Part shown: positions 1 through 7,419 of the stretch, one piece after another
Layout of the letters: every line of letters begins with the position of its first letter
Numbering within the stretch: the stretch's first letter is position 1
NCBI RefSeq assembly: GCF_013044125.1
Contig: NZ_JABEVC010000051.1
Coordinates: 1-40,935 of the forward strand
Source of the DNA: Acidocella sp.
GTDB lineage: Bacteria > Pseudomonadota > Alphaproteobacteria > Acetobacterales > Acetobacteraceae
DNA: 40,935 nucleotides
Reading direction: 5' to 3'
Made by a program: the position numbers and the translations under genes
Notes under the pieces: model-generated
The model's input: the letters and a program-made list of their open reading frames with translations, nothing else
Database searches by the model: none
What the model was told of the DNA's origin: nothing

Positions 1-321
1 CGCTGTGCCCCCCAGCGGCCCGAGCGCCACCCCCGCCACATACAGCGCCCGGTGCCAGCCGAGAAACGGCGCGAAAGGCGCCGCCAGCAGCCACAGCACC
101 ATATCCAGCAGGCGTGACCACTCCACCATCACCCCCGCGCCGGAATCATCGCGCGCCACCGTTATCACCAGATGCCCGGCGCGGATGCCATCCTCCAGCC
201 GCAGCAGGCGCATGTAGCTGTCAGGGTCGTTCAAACTACCTGCGAGCACGCCGGGCCATTGATGCGCCCCGGCCACGATGTTGAGCGCGGCGGCAAGGAG
301 AAAAAGCAGCGGATACATCAT
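1..321 (-). CDS. Membrane protein, N-terminal part only (cut by window edge)
   Basis: The reverse strand from 321 is open to the window edge (107 codons), so the ORF track misses it. It begins MMYPLLFLLAAALNIVAGA, a clear N-terminal membrane segment. A polar stretch with NDPDSYMRL follows, and then at least one more hydrophobic segment (LLDMVLWLLAAPFAPF). An acidic D-x-D shortly after the first membrane span is typical of GT-C glycosyltransferases and oligosaccharyltransferase-like proteins, but that assignment is only a suggestion. The ATG overlaps the TGA of the upstream FMN-binding gene (ATGA), so the two are probably translationally coupled. The C-terminus is outside the window. Confidence 0.7.
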   Translation of the reverse strand, partial: MMYPLLFLLAAALNIVAGAHQWPGVLAGSLNDPDSYMRLLRLEDGIRAGHLVITVARDDSGAGVMVEWSRLLDMVLWLLAAPFAPFLGWHRALYVAGVALGPLGGTA

Positions 322-1745
322 CCCGCATGCGCCCTGAAACCGCCCACACCGCGCTCGATCTCGGTGACATGGCGCGGCCGCAGGCCGCTGGCGTCCGTCA
401 GCCCGCAGGAATGCGCGATCATCTCCACCTCTTCCATCAGCCGTCCGGCATAGCGGCTTACCCGCACCGCCTTGTCCGCCGGGTCCAGCCCCGCGATCAA
501 CCGCGGGTCGGCGGCGGTCACCCCCGTGGGGCAGCGCCCGGAGCCGCATTTCATCGCCTGGATACACCCGAGCGAGAACATGAAGCCCCGCGCGGAGGAA
601 ACGAAATCCGCCCCCATGCACAGCGCCCAGGCCACCTTGTCCGGCGTTATCAATTTGCCCGCCGCGATGATGCGTATCCGCCCGGTCAGCCCATGTTCAT
701 CGCGCAACGCCACCGCATAGGGCAACGCCTGGGTTATTGGCAGCCCCATATAGTCAGCCAGCGGCTCCGGCGCCGCGCCGGTGCCGCCTTCGCCGCCGTC
801 CACCTGGATATAATCAGGGCAATGTTCGGGGTTCTCCACACAGTCGTTGAACCATTCATCAAGGAAGCGCGGGTCGCCGACGACGAACTTAACCCCCACC
901 GGCTTGCCGGTGATCCCCCGCACCCGGGCGATGAAGGCGCCCAGTTCAGCGATGTTGGCGATGTCGCGGTGGCGGTTGGGGGAGATGCTGTCATGCCCTT
1001 CGGGAATGCCGCGAATGGCGGCGATTTCCGCTGTCACCTTGCCGCCCGGCAACACGCCGCCCTTGCCCGGCTTGGCGCCCTGCGCCAGCTTCACCTCGAA
1101 CATCTTCACCTGCGGCATCGCCGCGATCTCGCGCAGCCGCTCCTCGGAAAGTGCGCCGCTGGCATCACGCACGCCATATTTGGCGGTGCCGATCTGCATG
1201 ATGATATCCGCCCCGCCCTCCAGATGGAATTTAGAGAGTCCGCCCTCGCCGGTGCTCATCCAAACGCCCGCGAGCTTTGCCCCGCGCGAGAGCGCGCTCA
1301 CCGCCGCATGGCTCAACGCGCCATAGCTCATGCCCGAGATGTTGAAAAAATGCTGCCCCATGTAAGGCTGCGCGCACGCCCCCGGGCCGCTGGTGATGCC
1401 GATCAGCTTGCCGGGAAAATGCCGCTTCTCCTCATCGAGCACCGGAAACGCGGCATTGCGGAACACAAAGCTCGGCACATTCTCCGAGCCGAAGCTCACC
1501 AGATTGGAAACCCCTTTCGCCGAGCGATACACCCAGCTGCGCTCCAACCGGTTGAACGGCCGCTCCGCCCAGTCCGGCAGATATTGGTACTGGCGCATAT
1601 ATTCGCCCCAGGTCTCGGCAAAGTAGCGGAAATGCCCGATGACGGGGAAATTGCGCAGCACGGTATGTTTTTGCTGGTGCGTGTCGCGCCAATACACCAC
1701 CGCCAGCCCCGCCGCGGCACCGGCCGCCAATATCCCCAGAACCAT
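318..1745 (-). CDS. FMN-binding glutamate synthase family protein
   Basis: The protein has an N-terminal membrane anchor (MVLGILAAGAAAGLAVVYW) followed by a domain like the FMN-binding, 2-oxoglutarate-side domain of glutamate synthase. Family motifs visible include SGMSYGALSHAA, GEGGLS, DGGEGGTGAAPEP and a C-terminal CGSGRCPTGV near residue 400. GltB has three cysteines for its 3Fe-4S cluster. Only two are obvious here (about 400 and 405), with another far downstream, so cluster binding is doubtful. Such stand-alone membrane-anchored proteins are common but their reaction is not established; they lack the glutaminase domain. The ORF track extends to 1934, but that would overlap the divergent ppk2. 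I chose ATG at 1745, giving 475 residues. It overlaps the next gene by ATGA. Confidence 0.85.
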   Translation of the reverse strand: MVLGILAAGAAAGLAVVYWRDTHQQKHTVLRNFPVIGHFRYFAETWGEYMRQYQYLPDWAERPFNRLERSWVYRSAKGVSNLVSFGSENVPSFVFRNAAFPVLDEEKRHFPGKLIGITSGPGACAQPYMGQHFFNISGMSYGALSHAAVSALSRGAKLAGVWMSTGEGGLSKFHLEGGADIIMQIGTAKYGVRDASGALSEERLREIAAMPQVKMFEVKLAQGAKPGKGGVLPGGKVTAEIAAIRGIPEGHDSISPNRHRDIANIAELGAFIARVRGITGKPVGVKFVVGDPRFLDEWFNDCVENPEHCPDYIQVDGGEGGTGAAPEPLADYMGLPITQALPYAVALRDEHGLTGRIRIIAAGKLITPDKVAWALCMGADFVSSARGFMFSLGCIQAMKCGSGRCPTGVTAADPRLIAGLDPADKAVRVSRYAGRLMEEVEMIAHSCGLTDASGLRPRHVTEIERGVGGFRAHAG

Positions 1746-1852
1746 ATAAGCGCTCCCCGGCCTTTTGCCTGAGCGTGATAGCCTTGAATCGCGCGCATGT
1801 CTCTGTTCTCGCGCGATCTGGCATCCGAACCCGCTTGGGCTTATGATTACGC

Positions 1853-2608
1853 ATGGCAAAAGATAAGAGCTACGACAAAACCCTGCGCCACCTGCAAGTC
1901 GAGCTGGTGAAACTCCAGCGCCATGTGATTTCACGCGGCCAGAAGGTGCTCATCATCCTTGAAGGCCGCGACGGTGCTGGCAAGGACGGCACCATCAAGC
2001 GCATCATCGAGCATCTCTCCCCGCGCGATATCCGCGTCGTGGCGCTCTCCAAACCATCCGACGTTGAAGCCACCCAATGGTATTTCCAGCGTTATGTGAA
2101 CCATCTGCCGGCCGCCGGCGAGATCGTGCTGTTCAACCGCTCCTGGTACAACCGCGCCGGTGTGGAGCATGTCATGGGCTTCTGCTCGGACCACGACTAC
2201 CACACCTTCCTGCGCAACGTGCCGGTGTTCGAGTCCATGCTGGCCGATTCCGGCATCACGGTGATCAAATACTACCTCGACATCGACCGCAAGGAACAGA
2301 AGAAGCGCCTTGAGGCCCGTCATGACGATCCGCTGAAACAATGGAAAATCAGCCCGATCGACGAGAAGGCCCTGAAACATTTTGATGACTATACCAAGGC
2401 CCGCAACATCATGCTGCGCGCGACCGATAGCGCCACCGCGCCATGGATGGTGGTCCGCGCCAACGACAAAAAGACCGCCCGCCTGGCGATTATAGCCGAT
2501 CTCATCACCCGGGTGGATTACGCCGACGCCACCCCGCATGACACCCATACAGAGATCGTCTGCCGGTTTGATGAAGCCTGCCTCACCAACGGCATGCTCG
2601 CCTCATGA
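1853..2608 (+). CDS. ppk2: Polyphosphate kinase 2 family protein
   Basis: This 251-residue protein is a single-domain PPK2, which transfers phosphate between polyphosphate and nucleoside diphosphates (usually making GTP or ATP from polyP). A P-loop GRDGAGKDG sits at about residues 38-46. It is followed by the Walker B/lid region with FNRSWYNRAGVEHVMGF, and then KYYLDIDRKEQKKRL. Length and motifs fit the class I one-domain enzymes, but the preferred nucleotide cannot be read from sequence. It diverges from the FMN-binding gene across 107 bp. Its TGA overlaps the ATG of hisI (ATGA), an unusual partner that may simply reflect operon compaction. Confidence 0.93.
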   Translation: MAKDKSYDKTLRHLQVELVKLQRHVISRGQKVLIILEGRDGAGKDGTIKRIIEHLSPRDIRVVALSKPSDVEATQWYFQRYVNHLPAAGEIVLFNRSWYNRAGVEHVMGFCSDHDYHTFLRNVPVFESMLADSGITVIKYYLDIDRKEQKKRLEARHDDPLKQWKISPIDEKALKHFDDYTKARNIMLRATDSATAPWMVVRANDKKTARLAIIADLITRVDYADATPHDTHTEIVCRFDEACLTNGMLAS

Positions 2609-2985
2609 ACGCGCTGCTGGACAAGCTCACATTCGATGCCAACGGGCTGATCCCCGCCATCGCCCAGCAGCATGACACGGGTGAGGTGCTGATGATGGCC
2701 TGGATGAACCGCGACTCCATCGAGGAGACGCTCAAGACCGGCCAGGTCTGCTATTGGTCGCGCTCGCGGCAAAAACTCTGGCGCAAGGGCGAATCCTCCG
2801 GCCAGCAACAGAGGCTGGTGGAGTTGAGACTCGACTGCGACGGCGACACGCTGCTGCTCCTGGTCGACCAGAAGGGCGTCGCCTGCCACACCGGGCGGCG
2901 AAACTGCTTTTTTCTTGCCTGGCGCGGCGAAGATTTGGTGGAAATCGCCGCGCCACTGGTGGACCCGGCACAGCTTTACAAGTAA
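2605..2985 (+). CDS. hisI: Phosphoribosyl-AMP cyclohydrolase
   Basis: HisI opens the purine ring of phosphoribosyl-AMP, the third step of histidine biosynthesis, in the cytoplasm. At 126 residues it is the usual monofunctional length, with no HisE domain. The signature is seen as LDCDGDTLLLLVDQ (Mg-binding acidic residues) followed by GVACHTGRRNCFF, which carries Zn-ligand cysteines. MMAWMNRDSIEETLKTGQVCYWSRSR is the conserved N-terminal half. The start ATG overlaps the ppk2 stop (ATGA). No other his gene is in the window, so this one is separated from the pathway operon. Confidence 0.95.
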   Translation: MNALLDKLTFDANGLIPAIAQQHDTGEVLMMAWMNRDSIEETLKTGQVCYWSRSRQKLWRKGESSGQQQRLVELRLDCDGDTLLLLVDQKGVACHTGRRNCFFLAWRGEDLVEIAAPLVDPAQLYK

Positions 2986-3046
2986 CCGCGCCCCCTCCAC
3001 TTGATAGATTCTGAAATTTGGCGAAATAAGTAAGGGCAAAATTCTG

Positions 3047-4705
3047 ATGGGTCCGATCATGTCGCTCAAGCTGCCGAAATTCCTTTCCGCCCGCCCGGTC
3101 ATCGCCGTGGCGGCCCTTGCGCTTCTCCTCGGTGGCGCGGCAACCAGCCGCTTCGCCAATGCGGATGATACCGCCGATTACCCGGCGGCCAGCCTCACCG
3201 CCCCCACCGACCCGGCGGCGCTGATCGCGCGCGGCAAATACCTGACAGAGGCGGCTGACTGCATGCCCTGCCACACCGGACCCAACCACGCGCCCTTCTC
3301 CGGCGGCTTGGTCATGGCCACGCCCTTCGGTGGCCTCGCCACCCCCAATATCACGCCTGACAAAGCAACCGGCATCGGCAACTGGACGGATGCGCAATTC
3401 TACAACGCCGTGCACTACGGCGAAGCGCCGGGCCGCTCTTATCTGTTGTTCCCCAAATTCCTCTACCCGGCGATGCCCTACACCTCCTACACCAAGCTCT
3501 CCTACGCGGACGTGATGGCGATCAAGGCGTATCTCTTCTCGTTGCCGCCGGTGAACGTAGCGCCCACGCCGAGCACCATGCTGTTTCCCTTCAACCAGCG
3601 GCCCGTGCTGCTCGGCTGGCGCATCTTGTTCTTCCGCTCGGGCCCGATGCACATGAACCCGGCCTGGAGTGACAGCATGAAGAACGGCGCCTACCTCACC
3701 GAGGCGCTGGGCCATTGCGGCGAATGCCACACACCGCGCAACTTCCTGAGCGCCATGATGCTGGACAAAGCCTACGCAGGCGCGCCGATTGACGCCTTCT
3801 TCGCCCCCAACATCTCGTCCGACAAAAAATATGGCGTCGGCGGCTGGGCGCAGGCGGACCTCGTGGCCTACCTGCATGACGACGGCAACATGGTCAAAGG
3901 CTCGCCCTACGCCGCCATGGGCGAGGTTGTGGACCATTCCACCAGCCAGATCCCCGTGTCTGACGATGTGGACATCGCCAACTACCTGCAGAACGAGACG
4001 GTGCCCCAGCATGTGCCGCCCACCCCCGCGGTGCCCAACGCCGCAGCCTCCATCGCCCTTGGCGCCACTGTGTACACCGCCAACTGCGCCGGGTGCCACG
4101 GCAAGACCGGCGGCGGCATGGCCCCGATCATTCCCAATCTCGCGGGCAATGACTCCGTCACCGCCTCGGAACCCACAAACGTGATCGGCGCCGTGCTGAG
4201 CGGGCTGGACCCGTGGAAGGCCAACGGCCCGGCCATGCCGGCTTTCGCCAACAGCCTGTCGGATGCACAGATCGCCGCCGTCACCAACTATGTGCGCACC
4301 AGCATGGGCAACAACGCCACCGCTGATGCCTCCCCGCATGATGTGATGAAGCTGCGCGCAATCGCCGTGGTGCCGCCCTCCGCCACCAAATCGGCTGATC
4401 TCTTTGGTTGCCCGCATATCTCCGCCGCCGGCGGGGCCACCAGCATCGCGGACCCTGGCAGCGACCTGTTGAACAGCTACGCGGGCGCCACCCCGGCAAC
4501 CATGCCGAACCGGACCCGCACGCTGATCTCGGCCATCCGCGCCGGCAACACCACCATCAGCAACGCGGACCTGACCAACGACCTCATCGCGGCATACTGC
4601 CCCGTGGTCGCCAACCAGAGCGGGCTGAGCAATGCCGCCAAACATCAGGCAATGCAGAACTTCGTCGCCAGCGTGCAGCCGCTCATTGCCTCGGCCGTCA
4701 ATTAA
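3047..4705 (+). CDS. Three-haem c-type cytochrome (dehydrogenase-subunit type)
   Basis: The product is a predicted exported or membrane-tethered electron carrier of 552 residues. The N-terminus holds a hydrophobic export segment (VIAVAALALLLGGAA), and three CxxCH haem sites follow: CMPCH near 72, CGECH near 224 and CAGCH near 347. A plausible axial methionine lies in GPAMPAF. The spacing matches the triple-haem subunit of membrane-bound alcohol, aldehyde or gluconate dehydrogenases of acetic acid bacteria. No catalytic flavoprotein or quinoprotein subunit is adjacent, so the partner is unknown. About 120 residues after the third haem domain form an extra tail with two cysteines (GCPHIS and AYCPV). 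ATG 3059 is an alternative start; 3047 has the closer AAGG-type ribosome site. Confidence 0.85.
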   Translation: MGPIMSLKLPKFLSARPVIAVAALALLLGGAATSRFANADDTADYPAASLTAPTDPAALIARGKYLTEAADCMPCHTGPNHAPFSGGLVMATPFGGLATPNITPDKATGIGNWTDAQFYNAVHYGEAPGRSYLLFPKFLYPAMPYTSYTKLSYADVMAIKAYLFSLPPVNVAPTPSTMLFPFNQRPVLLGWRILFFRSGPMHMNPAWSDSMKNGAYLTEALGHCGECHTPRNFLSAMMLDKAYAGAPIDAFFAPNISSDKKYGVGGWAQADLVAYLHDDGNMVKGSPYAAMGEVVDHSTSQIPVSDDVDIANYLQNETVPQHVPPTPAVPNAAASIALGATVYTANCAGCHGKTGGGMAPIIPNLAGNDSVTASEPTNVIGAVLSGLDPWKANGPAMPAFANSLSDAQIAAVTNYVRTSMGNNATADASPHDVMKLRAIAVVPPSATKSADLFGCPHISAAGGATSIADPGSDLLNSYAGATPATMPNRTRTLISAIRAGNTTISNADLTNDLIAAYCPVVANQSGLSNAAKHQAMQNFVASVQPLIASAVN

Positions 4706-5282
4706 CATCGAGACGCTGACGGGAGCGGCCGTCGTGCCGCTCCTGCCGGAACTCGCCCGGCTGCGCATCAGCGTCTTCCACGAGTTCCCCTATCTCTACG
4801 ACGGCGATGCCGCCTACGAGCAAACCTATCTGCGCGTTTACGCGCAGGCGCCGGGTGCTGCCGTCATCGTCGCGCGTGACGGCGGAAAAATCATCGGCGC
4901 CTCAACCTGCCTGCCGCTGACGGCTGAAACCGCGAATGTGCAAAAACCCTTCCTCGATGCCGGGGAGGATATCTCCAAGGTTTTCTATTTCGGCGAGAGC
5001 GTGCTGGAACAGGCTTATCGCGGCCAGGGCATCGGCGTGCATTTTTTTGATGCCCGCGAGACCCAGGCGCGCGCCACTGGCCATCCCGTCACCGCCTTCT
5101 GCGCCGTGCGCCGCCCGGCGGACCACCCGCTGCGCCCGGCGGGTTATGTCCCGCTGGATGAATTTTGGCGCCATCGCGGCTATACCAAACGCCCAGCACT
5201 TAGCTGCACCATGTCCTGGCGCGACATCGGCGAGAGAGAACCGAGCGAAAAAATCATGGATTTCTGGACCAGGACCCTATGA
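4632..5282 (+). CDS. GNAT family N-acetyltransferase (start uncertain)
   Basis: This is an acetyl-CoA-dependent N-acetyltransferase-like protein. ELARLRISVFHEFPYLYDGD, AVIVARDGGKIIGAST and VLEQAYRGQGIGVHFFDARETQARA give the GNAT core; the last carries the acyl-CoA loop (Q/R-G-x-G-I/V). The reading frame opens at ATG 4632 inside the cytochrome gene. Homology-like sequence begins only at INIETLTGAAV (about 4701), so the real start may be TTG 4686 or a rare ATT near 4701. Its TGA overlaps the ATG of the nitrilase-family gene (ATGA). A GNAT domain followed by a nitrilase domain is found fused in YhcX-type proteins, so the pair probably act together. Confidence 0.85.
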   Translation: MPPNIRQCRTSSPACSRSLPRPSINIETLTGAAVVPLLPELARLRISVFHEFPYLYDGDAAYEQTYLRVYAQAPGAAVIVARDGGKIIGASTCLPLTAETANVQKPFLDAGEDISKVFYFGESVLEQAYRGQGIGVHFFDARETQARATGHPVTAFCAVRRPADHPLRPAGYVPLDEFWRHRGYTKRPALSCTMSWRDIGEREPSEKIMDFWTRTL

Positions 5283-6145
5283 AACTCGCGCTGGCGCCCT
5301 TTGGCGTCTCTCCACCTCCCAATTTCAAATCCTTCATCACCCGCATTGAACGCCTGGCCGCCGAGGCGGCACTCGGCGGCGCTGATCTGCTCGCTTTGCC
5401 GGAATATTTCTCCATGGTCCTGGCCGGGGCCAGCGTCACCACGCCTGATCTCGCGGCCGAGCTTGCCATTGTCACCGCGCAGGCCGATGAGCTGACCGCC
5501 GCCCTGCGCGAGACGGCCGCGCGCCACAAAATATACCTGCTAGCGGGTTCCATCCCCATGCGGCTTGGCACCGTGTTCAATAATCGCGCCGCCTTCATCG
5601 CCCCTTCCGGCGCGCTGGCCTTTCAGGACAAGCAATGCATGACCCGTTTCGAGGCCGAGCGATGGGGCATCACCGGCGGTAATCCACCCCAGGTGTTCGA
5701 GACCAGCTTCGGGCGCATCGGCGTGTCCATCTGTTATGATAGCGAATTCCCGCTGCATGTGCGCGCGCAGGTGACGGCAGGGGCCAGACTCATCCTCATC
5801 CCCAGTTGCACCGACAGCCCCGCCGGCTTCAACCGCGTGCGCCTGAGCGCGCGCGCCCGCGCCATCGAGAATCAGTGCTACACCGCCGTCATCCCGCTCA
5901 CCGGCCAGGCGCCCTGGTCCGTCTCGATTAACGAAAACTACGGCCAAGCGGCCCTGTTCACCCCGTGCGACGCCGGTTTCCCGCCGGACGGCGTGGCTGT
6001 GGCGGGGCGCATGAACGCATCGGAGCTGGTGTTCGCCACCGTGGATTTCGCCGCCATTGATACGCTGCGTACCCAGGGTGCGGTGCTCAACCACCGGGAC
6101 TGGCCAGAGGCAATCCCCCCCTGCCCCGTGGTGCCCCTGGCGTGA
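5279..6145 (+). CDS. Carbon-nitrogen hydrolase (nitrilase superfamily)
   Basis: This 288-residue amidase-type hydrolase has the Glu-Lys-Cys triad of the superfamily: Glu42 in ALPEYFSM, Lys118 in FQDKQCMTRFE and Cys152 in VSICYDSEFP. It most resembles the hydrolase half of GNAT-nitrilase proteins. The substrate is unknown, presumably a small amide. It is translationally coupled on both sides: its ATG overlaps the GNAT stop, and its TGA overlaps the GTG start of lpxB. Confidence 0.9.
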   Translation: MKLALAPFGVSPPPNFKSFITRIERLAAEAALGGADLLALPEYFSMVLAGASVTTPDLAAELAIVTAQADELTAALRETAARHKIYLLAGSIPMRLGTVFNNRAAFIAPSGALAFQDKQCMTRFEAERWGITGGNPPQVFETSFGRIGVSICYDSEFPLHVRAQVTAGARLILIPSCTDSPAGFNRVRLSARARAIENQCYTAVIPLTGQAPWSVSINENYGQAALFTPCDAGFPPDGVAVAGRMNASELVFATVDFAAIDTLRTQGAVLNHRDWPEAIPPCPVVPLA

Positions 6146-7335
6146 CCAGGGTTTTCCTTATCGCCGGCGAGGCCAGCGGCGACGTGCTGGGCGCGCGCCT
6201 GATGGCGGCGCTGCGCGCACAACGCGAAGATCTGGTGTTCTCGGGCATCGGCGGGGCGCGCATGGCGGAGGCGGGGCTTGAGTCCATCTTCCCCATGCAG
6301 GAGCTGGCGGTGATGGGCCTGGCTGAAATCCTGCCCCGGATTTTCGCGCTGAAACGGCGCATCAACCAGACGATCGAGACAATCAAGGCCACCCGGCCGG
6401 ATATCGTCGTCACCATCGACAGCCCCGGCTTCTGCCTGCGTGTGCTCAAAGGCATCTCCGGCACCGGCATTCCGCGCATCCACTACGTTGCCCCGCAGGT
6501 CTGGGCCTGGCGGCAGGAACGGGTGAAGCACTACCCCGGCCTGTGGGACGAGCTGCTCTGCCTGCTCCCCTTCGAGCCCGCGTTTTTTGCCCCGCACGGG
6601 TTGAATCCGGTTTTCGTCGGCCATCCGGTTCTGGAATCGGGTGCCAATATGGGCGACGCCGCGCGCTTTCGCGCCCAGCATAACATGGCCCCAGGCGCCG
6701 TGCCGGTGGTGCTCATGCCCGGTTCGCGCGTCACTGAAACCTCGCGCCTGCTGCCGGTATTCCGCCAGAGCATGGTGGAGCTTTCCGCACGCATCGCGCA
6801 GCTGCAACCCGTGCTCGCCGCCGCCGCCGGCGTTGCCGAGGCCGTGGCCGCCCAAACGCGCGACTGGCCGGTCTCCCCCATCATCGTGCGCGATGTCGCC
6901 ACCCGTTACGACGCCTTTGCCGCCGCGCGCGCGGCGCTGACCAAATCCGGCACCTCCACGCTGGAACTCGCCATGGCCGGCGTGCCGATGGCGGTGACCT
7001 ACCGGGTCAACCCGCTCAGCGCGATGCTGGCGCGGCGCATGATCAAGGTGGAACATGTCGCCATGATCAACCTGCTGGCAGGCCGCGCGCTGGTGCCCGA
7101 GCTGTTGCAGCAGGATTGCACCCCAGCGAAACTGAGCGCGACGCTGTACGGGTTGATCACCGGCGAGGCCGCCGCCGCAACGCAGCGCGCGGGTTTCGCC
7201 ACCGCGCTGGCAAGCCTGCGCGCACCCGCCGGAACCCCCTCATCCGCCGCCGCCGCCCGGGTTCTCGCCAGACTTGGAACAGGGGGGAATCAGGCTCTAT
7301 CGGGACACGTCATTGAAAATGCCGTGTCCCAATAG
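6142..7335 (+). CDS. lpxB: Lipid-A-disaccharide synthase
   Basis: LpxB joins UDP-2,3-diacylglucosamine and lipid X to form the tetra-acyl disaccharide of lipid A at the inner-membrane surface. Family signatures are the N-terminal IAGEASGDVLGARL, FSGIGGARM, VMGLAEILPRI, HYVAPQVWAWRQ, the donor-site region VLMPGSR, and TKSGTSTLELAMAGVPMAVTYR. At 397 residues it is the normal length. The start is GTG at 6142, overlapping the previous stop (GTGA). The usual lpxD-fabZ-lpxA neighbours are absent; here lpxB ends a GNAT/hydrolase operon. The C-terminal codons contain an inverted repeat (7302-7330). Confidence 0.95.
   Translation: MTRVFLIAGEASGDVLGARLMAALRAQREDLVFSGIGGARMAEAGLESIFPMQELAVMGLAEILPRIFALKRRINQTIETIKATRPDIVVTIDSPGFCLRVLKGISGTGIPRIHYVAPQVWAWRQERVKHYPGLWDELLCLLPFEPAFFAPHGLNPVFVGHPVLESGANMGDAARFRAQHNMAPGAVPVVLMPGSRVTETSRLLPVFRQSMVELSARIAQLQPVLAAAAGVAEAVAAQTRDWPVSPIIVRDVATRYDAFAAARAALTKSGTSTLELAMAGVPMAVTYRVNPLSAMLARRMIKVEHVAMINLLAGRALVPELLQQDCTPAKLSATLYGLITGEAAAATQRAGFATALASLRAPAGTPSSAAAARVLARLGTGGNQALSGHVIENAVSQ
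7302..7330. terminator. Inverted repeat over the lpxB 3' end
   Basis: GGGACACG (7302-7309) pairs with CGTGTCCC (7323-7330). CAT/ATG extends the stem inward after one mismatch. It lies in the last lpxB codons, just before the TAG. No T-run follows, so a terminator role is a guess; it could instead protect the mRNA end. Confidence 0.35.
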
Positions 7336-7373
7336 CGTCATATTTAGCGCGCGCCGCCCACCAACCCGCGCGC

Positions 7374-7405
7374 AGTACCCTGCGTCATGAATGACGCAGG
7401 GTACT
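7374..7405. terminator. Perfect 15-bp hairpin between convergent genes
   Basis: AGTACCCTGCGTCAT and ATGACGCAGGGTACT are exact reverse complements separated by only GA. The hairpin sits in the 84-bp gap between convergent lpxB and the GT39 gene. Its position suits a bidirectional transcription barrier. The lack of a T-tract and the very tight loop are atypical of a Rho-independent terminator, so it could equally be a cruciform or protein-binding palindrome. Confidence 0.5.
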
Positions 7406-7419
7406 ATAGCCTCGCCCGC

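Noticed and set aside
327-1772. 481-codon plus-strand ORF opposite the glutamate-synthase-like gene
   Set aside because: Antisense shadow rich in R, H, P and A; the minus strand has conserved motifs.
2732-4768. 678-codon minus-strand ORF opposite the cytochrome and hisI genes
   Set aside because: It has G/R/H-rich composition with no family motif; it is a shadow of a clear three-haem cytochrome.
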